From: Exiguobacterium sp. RIT594
Lineage (GTDB): Bacteria > Bacillota > Bacilli > Exiguobacteriales > Exiguobacteriaceae
DNA length: 64,000 nt
NCBI RefSeq assembly: GCF_003339585.1
Contig: NZ_QPKF01000001.1
Coordinates: 310,001 to 374,000 of the forward strand
Direction of reading: 5' to 3'
The position numbers and the translations under genes are program-made. The first letter of the stretch is position 1. Each line of letters opens with the position of its first letter. Positions 16,988 through 26,230 of this stretch are shown in pieces. Under the pieces are notes generated by a model that was not told the DNA's origin, did not search any database, and saw only the letters and a program-made list of their open reading frames with translations.

Positions 16988-18241
16988 ATGGAAATCTTAC
17001 TTGCGCGACAACCGATTGTAGACCGGTTTGGTTCGATTGACGCTTTTGAACTGCTCTATCGTTCCGTTGAAACACCTGAAGTCTTTGATGGTGACTTAGC
17101 AACGATGGATGTATTGACGAATACACTGATTCATTTGGGAGTAGATCGTGTAGCAGAAGGAAAACGATTATTCATTAATTTCACAGGCGACCTGTTACAG
17201 TCTGAGCTGATCGATCATTTGGATCCGGCACAATTCGTGATTGAAGTGTTAGAGACAGTCCACATTGATGCTGCCATGCTCCTGACGCTTCAGAAGTGGA
17301 AAGAAGCGGGCTTCGTATTGGCACTGGATGATTTCGTGACGGATTTGTTGCGTCATCATGGCGCTGAACTGTTTGATTTAATTGATTTAATTAAAATTGA
17401 TATCGAAGCCATCAACCCACGCGAACAAAGTGCAATCTTACATATCTTGAAGCGGAATTATCCGCACATGCGCTTTTTGGCAGAACGGGTCGAAACACAT
17501 GAAGATCATACGCGAAGTCTTGAGATGGGTTATGACTGGTTTCAGGGATACTTTTATGCTAAACCGATGCTGATGAAAGGGAAGGCAGTTCCTCCGCAAG
17601 TACCTGTCCTGTTGAAGATGCTGAAATGGTTGGATACAGATGACCACTATGAGGACGTCGTCGATGAAATCGAAGGAAATCCCTACATCAGTGTACAAGT
17701 ACTGCAACTAATCAATTCTCCGGGAATCGGTCTTCGGAACACAGTCAGTTCCGTCCGACAAGCGATTTCCTTGCTGGGATTTTCACAACTAAAGAGCTGG
17801 ATTTCGTTAATCGTCCTGCGCGAGATGAAACTCGCGAGTCCTTATCAGTGGTCGGACGAATTATTACGTTCATCGTTACATTGTGCGAAGCTGTGTGAAC
17901 TGTTTGCGACGGAGACGAAGACCTTGAAAGCAGAGAGCGCTTATATGATCGGATTACTGTCTCATATTGATGCATTACTCTCGGTCGATATTGATGAAAT
18001 CATTGATCAGCTTCCGATTGAACCGGCTTTGAAAAACGTCTTACAGGGGGATGATCATCCGTTTCGGGATTGCCTGCTCCTTGCGATCAGCGCAGACCGG
18101 GGAGAGTTCGAACGGTTCGAAATGCTGAGCCATCGATTCGGGATTGAGAAGCGCCGTGCCTATGAATTATTAAAAGAAAGCCAAGTTTGGCTTTCTCAAA
18201 AAGAACTTCATTTACAAGATAAGACAGATTCCATCGTCTAA
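16988..18241 (+). CDS. EAL-HDOD signalling protein (YuxH-like)
   Basis: 417 residues: an N-terminal EAL-like domain (about 1-195) and a C-terminal HDOD domain (about 205-400, with ISVQVLQLINSPGIG and VRQAISLLGFSQLKSW). In the EAL part the signature position reads ELL rather than EAL, while DDFVTD and LIKIDI remain, so cyclic-di-GMP hydrolysis is doubtful and a degenerate sensory role more likely. The architecture matches B. subtilis YuxH. It is cytosolic with no membrane segment and is a single-gene unit with its own promoter and a terminator shared with pckA. Confidence 0.85.
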   Translation: MEILLARQPIVDRFGSIDAFELLYRSVETPEVFDGDLATMDVLTNTLIHLGVDRVAEGKRLFINFTGDLLQSELIDHLDPAQFVIEVLETVHIDAAMLLTLQKWKEAGFVLALDDFVTDLLRHHGAELFDLIDLIKIDIEAINPREQSAILHILKRNYPHMRFLAERVETHEDHTRSLEMGYDWFQGYFYAKPMLMKGKAVPPQVPVLLKMLKWLDTDDHYEDVVDEIEGNPYISVQVLQLINSPGIGLRNTVSSVRQAISLLGFSQLKSWISLIVLREMKLASPYQWSDELLRSSLHCAKLCELFATETKTLKAESAYMIGLLSHIDALLSVDIDEIIDQLPIEPALKNVLQGDDHPFRDCLLLAISADRGEFERFEMLSHRFGIEKRRAYELLKESQVWLSQKELHLQDKTDSIV

Positions 18242-18244
18242 CAC

Positions 18245-18281
18245 AAAAGGTTGAGCATCCGTTAAGGAGCTCAACCTTTTT
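18245..18281. terminator. Bidirectional terminator between EAL-HDOD gene and pckA
   Basis: AAAAGGTTGAGC (18245-18256) pairs exactly with GCTCAACCTTTT (18269-18280), giving T-runs in both directions between convergent genes. Confidence 0.88.
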
Positions 18282-18298
18282 AGTACCATCAATCGTTT

Positions 18299-19867
18299 TT
18301 ACACGCGGGGACCGGCTGCTTTGATCGCATCGGTCGCACTTTCGAAACGTGCGAAGTTCTGTGTGAATTTTTGTGCGAGCGCGGTCGCTTGTTGTTCGTA
18401 AACAGATGCATCCGCCCAGACCTTGACCGGATTGAGCAAGTCAGTCGGAACACCAGGGACTTCGATCGGCATATGCAGACCGAAAATCGGATGTTCTTCT
18501 GTCGGGATATCTGCAAGCAGACCGTTAACGGCCGCATTGACCATCGTCCGTGTATACGAAAGTTTCATCCGGCTGCCGGTACCGTAAGCCCCGCCGGTCC
18601 AACCGGTGTTGACGAGATAAACGGTAACGCCGTGGCGATCGATCAGTTCTCCGAGCATCGTCGCATATTTTTCTGGAATCAACGGCAGGAACGGGGAACC
18701 GAAGCAGGTCGAAAACGTTGCTTCCGGTTCTGTGACGCCACGCTCCGTACCGGCAAGTTTAGATGTGTAACCTGATAAGAAATGATACATCGCTTGTTCT
18801 TTTGTCAGTTTACTGATTGGAGGCAAGACACCGTACGCATCGGCTGTCAGGAAGACAATCGTTTTCGGGTGACCGGCGCGTGACGGAATAATGATGTTGT
18901 CGATTGCTGTGATCGGATAAGCAGCACGCGTATTTTCCGTCAGTGAGGTATCGTCGTAATCCGGAATCCGGGCGTCGTCGAGGACGACGTTTTCAAGAAC
19001 GGTTCCGAAGCGGATGGCGTCAAAAATTTGTGGTTCTTTTTCACGTGACAAGTTGACCGTTTTCGCATAGCAGCCACCTTCGATGTTAAAGACACCATCA
19101 TGGGACCAGCCGTGTTCATCGTCACCGATCAATTGACGGCTCTCATCTGCAGACAGGGTGGTCTTACCAGTCCCCGATAGTCCGAAGAATAAGGCAACAT
19201 CCCCTTCATGTCCAACGTTGGCGGAACAGTGCATCGACAAGACTTCTTCCTGCGGTAACAGATAGTTCATGACCGAGAAAATTGATTTTTTGATTTCTCC
19301 GGCATACTCGGTTCCACCGATCAAGACGATACGGTGTTCAAATGACATCGCGATGAAAGTCTCGGAGTTTGTCCCGTCAACCGCCGGATCCGCTTTAAAG
19401 TGCGGTGCGTAGACGACCGTAAATGGTTCAAAGGCCGCAACTGTAGGATATTCCCGTAAGAATAGCTGTTTCGCAAACAAATTATGCCAAGCATATTCGG
19501 TTACGACGCGCACTGGAAGGGTGAAATGTGTATCGGCACCAGCAGCAGCTTCTGTGTAGTAGAGTTGATCGGCTTCGTTCATGTAACGAAGGACTTTTTG
19601 TAACAGTTGCTCGAATTTGTCCGACTCCATCGGTTGATTCACATGACCCCAATCGATATGCATTTCACATGAGTCATCACGAACGATGAACTTGTCTTTC
19701 GGTGAACGACCTGTAAATTTCCCCGTTTCTACAGACAAAGCACCATTTTCTGCAAGAACTCCTTCTTTGTTACGAATCGCATGTTCGACTAGTTCAGCAA
19801 CGGACAGTTGTTTGAACACATGCTCCTTCTTGAGTAGTTCTTCGATATTCAGGACCGTCATCGGCAT
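18299..19867 (-). CDS. pckA: Phosphoenolpyruvate carboxykinase (ATP)
   Basis: About 522 residues. This gluconeogenic enzyme converts oxaloacetate and ATP to PEP and CO2. The kinase P-loop [11 protein letters not shown] is present, together with FIVRDD near the substrate site and the IGDDEHGW metal-binding region. The ATG at 19867 (reading [10 protein letters not shown]) follows AGGTGGGG; the ATG at 19861 is an alternative. The upstream region holds two CcpN-like boxes over the promoter and a cre-like site, consistent with repression when glycolytic substrates are present. Confidence 0.96.
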   Translation of the reverse strand: MPMTVLNIEELLKKEHVFKQLSVAELVEHAIRNKEGVLAENGALSVETGKFTGRSPKDKFIVRDDSCEMHIDWGHVNQPMESDKFEQLLQKVLRYMNEADQLYYTEAAAGADTHFTLPVRVVTEYAWHNLFAKQLFLREYPTVAAFEPFTVVYAPHFKADPAVDGTNSETFIAMSFEHRIVLIGGTEYAGEIKKSIFSVMNYLLPQEEVLSMHCSANVGHEGDVALFFGLSGTGKTTLSADESRQLIGDDEHGWSHDGVFNIEGGCYAKTVNLSREKEPQIFDAIRFGTVLENVVLDDARIPDYDDTSLTENTRAAYPITAIDNIIIPSRAGHPKTIVFLTADAYGVLPPISKLTKEQAMYHFLSGYTSKLAGTERGVTEPEATFSTCFGSPFLPLIPEKYATMLGELIDRHGVTVYLVNTGWTGGAYGTGSRMKLSYTRTMVNAAVNGLLADIPTEEHPIFGLHMPIEVPGVPTDLLNPVKVWADASVYEQQATALAQKFTQNFARFESATDAIKAAGPRV

Positions 19868-19910
19868 CCTGACCCCACCTTTCCCCTGCGTTGGTTTTGG
19901 CTCCATTATT

Positions 19911-19954
19911 AGTATGGCACATTTATTATATATGACATACTAATGATAGGGCAA
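19911..19954 (-). promoter_or_regulatory. pckA promoter with two CcpN-like boxes
   Basis: On the minus strand, TTGCCC (19954-19949) and TATAAT (19930-19925) are 18 bases apart. Two 11-base sites match the CcpN consensus as I remember it (TRTGHYATAYW): TATGACATACT at 19931-19941 (plus strand) between -35 and -10, and TGTGCCATACT on the minus strand at 19921-19911 just after the -10. They are arranged as an inverted pair. CcpN represses pckA and gapB on glucose in B. subtilis; no ccpN gene lies in this window. Confidence 0.7.
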
Positions 19955-19983
19955 TCATTTTCATGCGCTGATTTCTATTTATC

Positions 19984-19997
19984 TGGAAACGCTTTCA
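19984..19997. promoter_or_regulatory. cre site (CcpA operator)
   Basis: TGGAAACGCTTTCA fits the catabolite-responsive element consensus TGWNANCGNTNWCA in every position. It lies about 30 bases upstream of the pckA -35 and about 57 bases upstream of the metK -35. Which gene it controls is not clear from position; a ccpA gene is present at 59980. Confidence 0.7.
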
Positions 19998-20053
19998 GCA
20001 TTAACAGTTTAACATCTCTTTCAATTTTTTTCGACTAGAAATTAAAACGTTGC

Positions 20054-20082
20054 TTGACAGAGTGCACACAAGTTTATATCAT
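20054..20082 (+). promoter_or_regulatory. metK promoter
   Basis: TTGACA (20054-20059), a 17-base spacer and TATCAT (20077-20082) stand directly before the S-box leader, which begins about 17 bases later. Confidence 0.8.
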
Positions 20083-20098
20083 GTAATTCGTAACGGAT

Positions 20099-20228
20099 AC
20101 TCTTATTCTGAGCAGGTGGAGGGAACAAGGCCCGAAGAAACCCGGCAACCGTCTTATATTAATTTCATCATTAATGTAGGAAAAGGTGCTCTCCTGAAGC
20201 GAAGTAAACACTTCGAACGATAAGAGGG
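20099..20228 (+). ncRNA. S-box (SAM-I) riboswitch
   Basis: The closing stem pairs ACTCTTAT with ATAAGAGG. Core conserved segments appear in order: AGCAGGTGGAGGGA, GGCCCGAAGAAACCCGGCAA, AAGGTGCT, CCTGAAGCGAA and GAACGATAAGAG. It is followed by a terminator, so SAM binding should turn metK transcription off. Confidence 0.97.
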
Positions 20229-20244
20229 TAAAGGAAGAACGCAC

Positions 20245-20285
20245 AACCTTTCCCTGACCATTTTTGGACATGGAAAGGTTTTTTT
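20245..20285 (+). terminator. S-box expression-platform terminator
   Basis: AACCTTTCC (20245-20253) pairs with GGAAAGGTT (20272-20280) followed by T5. The 5' arm could alternatively pair with the GTAAAGGAAG just after the aptamer as antiterminator. Confidence 0.88.
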
Positions 20286-20353
20286 CATTTTACCGTCCCA
20301 CTCAACTAGGGGAAATGAGTACACCGTCAAATTCTTTTTTGGGAGGGTCAAAC

Positions 20354-21562
20354 ATGACAAACCTTAATCGCCGACTATTTACGTCGGAATCAGTCACTGA
20401 AGGTCACCCGGATAAAATCTGTGACCAGATTTCGGATTCAATTTTGGATGCAATTCTTGCAGCCGATCCAAACGCACGTGTTGCGGCAGAAACTTCTGTC
20501 ACGACAGGACTCGTATTAGTAGCAGGAGAAATCACGACATCAACTTACGTGGATATCCCGAAAGTCGTTCGTGAAACCATTCGCGAAATCGGCTACACAC
20601 GCGCTAAATACGGTTTCGATGCAGACACTTGTGCTGTATTGACATCAATCGATGAGCAGTCAGCAGACATCGCTCTCGGTGTTGACCAGGCGCTTGAAGC
20701 ACGCGAAGGAAACATGTCAGATGAAGAAATCGATGCCATCGGAGCAGGAGACCAAGGTCTGATGTTCGGTTACGCAACGAAAGAAACACCTGAACTCATG
20801 CCACTTCCAATCTCGCTTTCACACAAACTGGCACGTCGTTTGGCAGAAGTCCGCAAAACGGGACAACTCGATTACCTCCGTCCGGATGGTAAAACGCAAG
20901 TCACGGTTGAATACAACGAGAACAATGAACCTGTTCGCGTCGATACAATCGTCATCTCAACACAACATGCAGAAGAAGTGACGCTTGAGCAAATCCAGGC
21001 AGATCTGAAAGAACATGTCATCGCACCGGTCATCCCGGCAGAGTACATCGATGCAGACACAAAATTCTTCATCAACCCGACTGGTCGTTTCGTCATCGGC
21101 GGACCACAAGGAGATGCAGGGTTGACAGGTCGTAAAATCATCGTTGATACGTATGGCGGCTATGCACGTCACGGCGGTGGAGCGTTCTCTGGTAAAGATC
21201 CAACGAAAGTCGACCGTTCAGCTGCTTACGCAGCACGTTATGTCGCGAAAAACCTGGTTGCATCTGGTCTTGCGGACAAAGCAGAAGTTCAACTTGCTTA
21301 CGCAATCGGTGTTGCGCACCCGGTTTCAATCGCAGTCGATACGTTCGGTACAGGAAAACTTCCTGAAGCGCAACTCGTCGAATTAATCGCAGAAAACTTT
21401 GATCTCCGCCCTGCAGGAATCATCAAGATGCTTGATCTCCGCCGTCCGATTTATCGTCAGACAGCAGCTTATGGTCACTTCGGTCGTACAGACATCGAAT
21501 TACCATGGGAGCAAACAGATAAAGCTGCTACTCTTGAAGAGCAGGCAAAACGTTTCGCATAA
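20354..21562 (+). CDS. metK: S-adenosylmethionine synthetase
   Basis: 402 residues. The enzyme makes SAM from methionine and ATP. Family hallmarks are [13 protein letters not shown] at the N-terminus, GAGDQG(L)MFG and the [16 protein letters not shown] phosphate-binding segment, all intact. The ATG at 20354 follows GGGAGGG and lies downstream of the S-box terminator, so SAM feeds back on its own synthesis. It is a single-gene unit with a strong terminator. Confidence 0.98.
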   Translation: MTNLNRRLFTSESVTEGHPDKICDQISDSILDAILAADPNARVAAETSVTTGLVLVAGEITTSTYVDIPKVVRETIREIGYTRAKYGFDADTCAVLTSIDEQSADIALGVDQALEAREGNMSDEEIDAIGAGDQGLMFGYATKETPELMPLPISLSHKLARRLAEVRKTGQLDYLRPDGKTQVTVEYNENNEPVRVDTIVISTQHAEEVTLEQIQADLKEHVIAPVIPAEYIDADTKFFINPTGRFVIGGPQGDAGLTGRKIIVDTYGGYARHGGGAFSGKDPTKVDRSAAYAARYVAKNLVASGLADKAEVQLAYAIGVAHPVSIAVDTFGTGKLPEAQLVELIAENFDLRPAGIIKMLDLRRPIYRQTAAYGHFGRTDIELPWEQTDKAATLEEQAKRFA

Positions 21563-21568
21563 TCCCGA

Positions 21569-21609
21569 GTTCAGAAACTCCCTTTTAAGGGTGTTTCTGA
21601 ACTTTTTTT
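21569..21609 (+). terminator. Terminator of metK
   Basis: GTTCAGAAAC-T-CCC pairs with GGG-T-GTTTCTGAAC, then T7. Confidence 0.92.
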
Positions 21610-21699
21610 GTTTCTCCGGAACTTTGCAGGGATACGACTGAAATTTCTAGAAAAGGGTAAAAGAACATGAGTCTGTAAAAGGAAAAGGGGGATTTCGGT

Positions 21700-22185
21700 A
21701 TGGAGATACGCGAAGCAGTTCCGGCTGATGCAGCACGCATTCATGATATTGCGCTCACGTCCTGGATGGACACATATGAGGAAATCTATTCAGAGCGTTC
21801 GAAAGCCCATTTCGTACAAGAAGCGTACCCGCAGGAAGAAGTGGTCCGGGCAATCCGGACAGCAGAGGAAGCACGTGGAGAATACTTCAATGTCGGACTC
21901 ATCGACGGGGAGATCGTCGGTTTTATCCACGCCATCGATGTGGATGGAACGTGGGAAATCGTCCGGCTGTATGTCTTGCCGAAATACCAGCAAAACGGAA
22001 TTGGACGCCGGCTGATCCGTGAACTGGAATTGCAAGGAGCGTCTCCGATTGAAGTGTATGTCGAATCCCGAAACTATAAGGCCCGTCACTTTTTGACTTC
22101 ATACGGATTTAAGGAAATCAGCGAGACGACAGAGGAAGTCTTCGGACAGGTGGAACCTGTGACGCGACTGCAACGTATATATTAA
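21700..22185 (+). CDS. GNAT-family N-acetyltransferase
   Basis: 161 residues with the GNAT fold: an N-terminal IREAVPADAARIHDIA segment, then the acetyl-CoA pyrophosphate loop in RLYVLPKYQQNGIGRRL (Q/R-x-x-G-x-G/A type) and VYVESRNYKARHFLTSYGF near the end. It is close in style to RimI-like or small-molecule acetyltransferases. The substrate is unknown. AAAGGGGG lies about ten bases before the ATG. Single gene between two terminators. Confidence 0.88.
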   Translation: MEIREAVPADAARIHDIALTSWMDTYEEIYSERSKAHFVQEAYPQEEVVRAIRTAEEARGEYFNVGLIDGEIVGFIHAIDVDGTWEIVRLYVLPKYQQNGIGRRLIRELELQGASPIEVYVESRNYKARHFLTSYGFKEISETTEEVFGQVEPVTRLQRIY

Positions 22186-22193
22186 CGAAACGG

Positions 22194-22233
22194 AATCCGA
22201 CTTAAGGCGGTTTGGCTGAAGTCGGATTTGTTG
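22194..22233 (+). terminator. Terminator of the GNAT gene
   Basis: AATCCGACTT pairs exactly with AAGTCGGATT, then TTGTTG. Confidence 0.7.
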
Positions 22234-22268
22234 CATACTAAACAGATATCGAATGAAGAGGTGAGTTT

Positions 22269-22973
22269 GTGGTAGAACAACCAACCGGAGTGATCGTTCT
22301 TGTATATCCACTCCAATTACGTGCCCGGCCAAGTGAAGCACTGATTCGTGTCTTAGAACGCGAATATGAGGTCCTCTTGGTCGACGCCCCCCGTCGTGTA
22401 TCGTTTGAAGAACATCAACAGTTACTAAAAGAAGCATTACGCGAAGCCGGTAAGCGGAAATTACCGATTCATATCATTGCCTGCAGTATGGGCGCTCTTG
22501 TCGTCAACCGGCTGCTTCAAGAATATGAGTTACCGATGGCGAGCCTGACGTTTATCTCGCCGTTATTTGATTGGCACAATTCCAAGCAATTGGGAGGCGT
22601 CAAACAAGTCTTTGCGAGTGCTTTCGACCGGTTCCGTCCCGATGCGCCACTCGGAACATTACCGTTCGGTCAAAACAATGAGGATGCAGCACGTCTTGGT
22701 GAGTTGACGTACGCTGAATATCGTGAGATTGAAGAAGAAATTGTCATCCATGATGAAGAGCGGAAAAAATTGCCGCGTGTCCAACTCGCTTGTTTTTATG
22801 CGCCGGACGATCAGTTTGCTGACGTCAAGTTGACGCTTGAAGTGTGCCGGAAAATGGGCGGAGACCAAATTTATCTGCAACGCCTGCACGGGTTCCCGCA
22901 CTTCAGTTTCGAACGGTTGAATACACGATTTGCTGAAAAGTTATTGTTGTTCCTGAAATTAGTGGAAGATTAA
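22269..22973 (+). CDS. Alpha/beta-hydrolase-fold protein
   Basis: 234 residues. A serine nucleophile elbow is seen as ACSMGAL at about residues 75-81, an acidic residue in APDDQFAD and a late HGFPHFS histidine, so a full triad is plausible. The small number of residues between elements and the missing canonical HG oxyanion motif leave the precise family open; thioesterase or esterase are possible. Starts with GTG after GAGGTGAG. It shares a terminator with the convergent mnmM gene. Confidence 0.65.
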   Translation: MVEQPTGVIVLVYPLQLRARPSEALIRVLEREYEVLLVDAPRRVSFEEHQQLLKEALREAGKRKLPIHIIACSMGALVVNRLLQEYELPMASLTFISPLFDWHNSKQLGGVKQVFASAFDRFRPDAPLGTLPFGQNNEDAARLGELTYAEYREIEEEIVIHDEERKKLPRVQLACFYAPDDQFADVKLTLEVCRKMGGDQIYLQRLHGFPHFSFERLNTRFAEKLLLFLKLVED

Positions 22974-22984
22974 TATGCTTTAAA

Positions 22985-23018
22985 AGAGGAGTGCTGTCGC
23001 ATATGACGGCACTCCTCT
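22985..23018. terminator. Bidirectional terminator
   Basis: AGAGGAGTGC pairs with GCACTCCTCT, extended by GTC/GAC, between the convergent hydrolase and mnmM genes. T-runs on either side are modest. Confidence 0.7.
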
Positions 23019-23023
23019 GTTGT

Positions 23024-23614
23024 TTAATCGAGTATTTGTTTTTTTAATTTTTTTTCAATCGCCACGATGAACGGCGGATTGTTTTGCTGATTCAAGAAAC
23101 GATACTGCAAGACGGCATAATCCTGCTGGGGGAGCGATGAAACATGTTCCAACACTGCATCACGCTCCTTGCGTCCCTCCAAGTGACCGTGGTAAATCAC
23201 GAGGACAACCAGACCGCCGGGGACAAGGACCGGAAGGAGGGCCCGGAGTGCCTCTAGCGTTTCTTCTCCGGTCGTCGTGACGGATTTATCGCTTCCCGGT
23301 AAGTATCCAAGATTAAACACTCCGGCACGAATCGGACGTTGTTCAGCAAACAACCGAGCTCCGACATGGATATGACTTTCGTGATATAAATCGACCCAAT
23401 CGAAGACGTGAGCCGCCTGCAACCGACGGGTTGTTTCTTCGATTGCCTGCTCCTGGACATCAAAAGCGATGACCCGTCCGCTCGGTCCGACCTGTTCAGC
23501 AAGGAAATGCGTATCATGACCGTTCCCCGCAGTCATATCGACGACGCAATCTCCTTCATGAATAACGGATTCCAACAATTCTTTGGCATAAGGTAACACA
23601 CGTGCAAGTGACAT
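23024..23614 (-). CDS. mnmM: Class I SAM methyltransferase, YtqB/MnmM type
   Basis: 196 residues with a Rossmann SAM-binding motif near the start (VVDMTAGNGHDTHFLA) and acidic strand-end residue (FDVQEQAI), then FNLGYLPGSDKSVTT, the diagnostic YtqB-type motif. Work on YtqB assigns it the methylation that completes 5-methylaminomethyl-(2-thio)uridine in the tRNA wobble position (MnmM). GAGGAG lies eight bases before the ATG. It is divergent from the MFS gene. Confidence 0.85.
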   Translation of the reverse strand: MSLARVLPYAKELLESVIHEGDCVVDMTAGNGHDTHFLAEQVGPSGRVIAFDVQEQAIEETTRRLQAAHVFDWVDLYHESHIHVGARLFAEQRPIRAGVFNLGYLPGSDKSVTTTGEETLEALRALLPVLVPGGLVVLVIYHGHLEGRKERDAVLEHVSSLPQQDYAVLQYRFLNQQNNPPFIVAIEKKLKKQILD

Positions 23615-23792
23615 GGCAAAAACTCCTCTTTCTGATTGATATGCTCTATTTTTTTCTAAGTACCCGCAAAATCGACCCTTTAGTCAATTGTATCATTTTT
23701 CCGATTGTTCGTTTAAATCGAAGTTCCTTGACAGACGACAGAATAATTTCGTAAAGTGGCAAGGTTGGAAACTACATTGGAGGATACTTACC

Positions 23793-24974
23793 ATGCCGAA
23801 ATTACCTCGCGCGGTCTGGATTCTGGTATTGGCGATGGCGATCAATACGACAGGGTCCTCTTTTTTATGGCCGTTTAATACATTATACATTCATGACTAT
23901 TTAGGGGAGTCGATGACGAAGGCCGGAATGGCCTTATTCGTCAACTCGGCTCTCGCCATCATCGGGAACTACATTGGTGGAAAAGCATTTGACCGGTTAG
24001 GCGGCAAACGGACACTTGTCATCAGTGTCATCGGACTCGTCCTTGCCTCAATCGGTCTCTGGATGTTCCATCAGACTTTCACCGGTTATGTTCTGATGCT
24101 TGGATTAATCGGGTTCGTCGGCGGAATGGTTTTTCCGACCATCTATGCCCTGACCGGTGTGATCTGGCCGGAAGGTGGGAGACGGGCGTTTAACGCAATC
24201 TATGTTGCTCAAAACGTCGGTGTGGCACTCGGAACCGCTATCAGCGGACAAATTGCGGCGATTGATATCCAGTTCATCTTCATCGCAAACCTCATACTGT
24301 ACTTGTTGTTTGCTGTCGTTCTGTTAGTAGGATTGAACTGGATTCAGGTCCATCCAACCAGACGTCAATCGCTGTCTGTAGGCGAGGAAGTGCGGGAACC
24401 GCTCTCGCGAAGTTCAGTCCGGACGATGCTGTATGTCTCAATTGGTTATGCACTGTTGTGGTTTGTGTATGTTCAATGGCAGGGAACGTTTGCCGTGCAT
24501 ACAAAGTCACTTGGGGTAACAATTTCCGAGTATTCGATTTTATGGACGATCAACGGGGCACTGATTGTGTTTGCACAACCGTTATTGACACCCGTCTTAC
24601 GATGGTTTGGTGACGATTTGAAACGTCAATTACTGACGGGGACAGGGATTTTTCTTTTGTCCTATGCCATCGTTCCCTTTGCGGGCGGATTCAAAATGTT
24701 TTTAGTGGCGATGATCATCTTGACGATTGGTGAGATGTTCATTTGGCCGGCAGTTCCTGCGATGGCAGCGCGCTTGGCTCCGATTGGTAAAGAAGGTGAG
24801 TTTCAGGGATACGTCAATATCGCCGCTTCGGCCGGACGGATGATCAGTCCGACCGTCGGGGGACTGATCTATGATTTATCCGGTATGAATGCCGTGTTCA
24901 TGACGTTGATCGGATTGATTCTGGTGGCAGGATTCACATTCATTCGTGCTATACCAAATAAGGCGATAAAATAA
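23793..24974 (+). CDS. MFS transporter
   Basis: 393 residues with about twelve hydrophobic segments. Between the second and third helices stands the MFS loop GGKAFDRLGGKRTL, matching the family motif GxxxDRxGRR/K. The overall type is a drug:H+ antiporter-like exporter (DHA1); an MFS efflux gene also lies near ytqB in B. subtilis (yttB), but I cannot confirm orthology. The start at 23793 has TTGGAGGA eight bases upstream; the reading frame is open further upstream without a good site. Confidence 0.85.
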   Translation: MPKLPRAVWILVLAMAINTTGSSFLWPFNTLYIHDYLGESMTKAGMALFVNSALAIIGNYIGGKAFDRLGGKRTLVISVIGLVLASIGLWMFHQTFTGYVLMLGLIGFVGGMVFPTIYALTGVIWPEGGRRAFNAIYVAQNVGVALGTAISGQIAAIDIQFIFIANLILYLLFAVVLLVGLNWIQVHPTRRQSLSVGEEVREPLSRSSVRTMLYVSIGYALLWFVYVQWQGTFAVHTKSLGVTISEYSILWTINGALIVFAQPLLTPVLRWFGDDLKRQLLTGTGIFLLSYAIVPFAGGFKMFLVAMIILTIGEMFIWPAVPAMAARLAPIGKEGEFQGYVNIAASAGRMISPTVGGLIYDLSGMNAVFMTLIGLILVAGFTFIRAIPNKAIK

Positions 24975-24979
24975 GTTCG

Positions 24980-25022
24980 AAAGACAGATGTGGTTGTTGG
25001 ATGCCGTCATCTGTCTTTTTTT
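24980..25022 (+). terminator. Terminator of the MFS gene
   Basis: AAAGACAGATG pairs exactly with CATCTGTCTTT around a 17-base loop, then T-run. Confidence 0.8.
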
Positions 25023-25136
25023 GAGGACGCATAATAAACAGGTAAAATGGGTATTCAATTAAAAGGAAAATATTAATTGATTAACCAAATTAAAGAAAAA
25101 ATATGTTTGATGTGTCGTGTGCCGGAGGTGGAAAAG

Positions 25137-26168
25137 ATGAGGCAATGTATTTTTGTTGAAGATCATCTGACTTGGACATCACTTATCGAAAATAAATCAC
25201 TTGATATTTTTTATAGCTATGAATACGTCCGTTTAAATGCACGGACCGATGAAACGGCGGGACTGGTTTATTTTCAAGGTGCGTCAGGTGAACTGTTTTA
25301 TCCTTTTTTGAAAAGGCGTATTTTCGACACCGAGTATTTTGATATGATTACACCTTATGGTTATGGAGGTCCGGAAGTTGTTGGTGAACTGACGTTGGAG
25401 GAACTGGCAGATGCCAAGCGTTCTTTTCGGCAATGGGCCATGCGTCACAAGATTGTCTCGGAGCTGATTCGTTTTAATCCATTGACGGAAAATCAAAAAC
25501 GGATAGCGGATTGGACGAAAACGGAATTCATCCGCCACACGACGAGCATCGATCTTCGGCCAACCGTGGAAGAAATCATGCAAACGTTTCATAAGAAAAA
25601 CCGGAGTATGATCCGGAAGTCATTGGCGTCAGAGCTGACAGTCCGTCGGGGATCAAAAGAAGATTTGCCAACTTTTATCCGTCTTTATTACCAAACGATG
25701 GACCGGAAAGATGCCTCTTCCCATTACTATTTTACACCTGAATACTTTGAACGACTCTTTCAGCCGACACAGCTGTGTGAACCATTACTGTTGATTGCCG
25801 AGTGGAGAGGGGAAGCCGTCGGTGGTTATTTCGTATTGCTTGGACAAGAGTATGCACACGGACATTTGATTGGATGTCAACGGGATGAACATAAACTGTT
25901 TCCGAATCAGCGTCTGGAGTACGAGGCGATTTTACATTCCAAGACGGCAGGGATGGTCGAACAACATTTAGGCGGCGGATATAAGGAACGGGACAGTCTG
26001 TTTGAAAGCAAGTGCCGCTACACAGGATACCGGATGTTTGAATACCACCAAGGAAAAACGATTCTTCTGCCCCATATCTATGAACAATTGTGCCAACGCT
26101 ATGGAAATGATCAAGACGTAGACTATTTCCCGGAATACCGCTACCAAGAGACGGTTTTAGCGACATGA
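25137..26168 (+). CDS. FemAB/BioF2-like GNAT acyltransferase
   Basis: About 343 residues. The layout is the double-GNAT type of FemAB-like and BioF2-like proteins: an N-terminal half with FYSYEYVRLNA and YGYGGPEV, a central FHKKNRSMIRKSLASEL basic helix, and a C-terminal acetyl-CoA fold (YFTPEYFERLFQ, then GGYFVLLGQEYAHGHLIG). Such proteins transfer amino-acyl or acyl groups to cell-envelope or small-molecule acceptors. The target is unknown. The ATG at 25137 has GGAGGTG six bases upstream. Confidence 0.75.
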   Translation: MRQCIFVEDHLTWTSLIENKSLDIFYSYEYVRLNARTDETAGLVYFQGASGELFYPFLKRRIFDTEYFDMITPYGYGGPEVVGELTLEELADAKRSFRQWAMRHKIVSELIRFNPLTENQKRIADWTKTEFIRHTTSIDLRPTVEEIMQTFHKKNRSMIRKSLASELTVRRGSKEDLPTFIRLYYQTMDRKDASSHYYFTPEYFERLFQPTQLCEPLLLIAEWRGEAVGGYFVLLGQEYAHGHLIGCQRDEHKLFPNQRLEYEAILHSKTAGMVEQHLGGGYKERDSLFESKCRYTGYRMFEYHQGKTILLPHIYEQLCQRYGNDQDVDYFPEYRYQETVLAT

Positions 26169-26172
26169 ATCC

Positions 26173-26203
26173 ACCTGATCGTCTGCGGATGATCAGGTTT
26201 TTT
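26173..26203 (+). terminator. Terminator after the FemAB-like gene
   Basis: ACCTGATC pairs exactly with GATCAGGT, followed by T6, in the short gap before the HAD gene. Confidence 0.8.
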
Positions 26204-26230
26204 GGTAGGCTGATAGCAGGAGGGGAAAAA

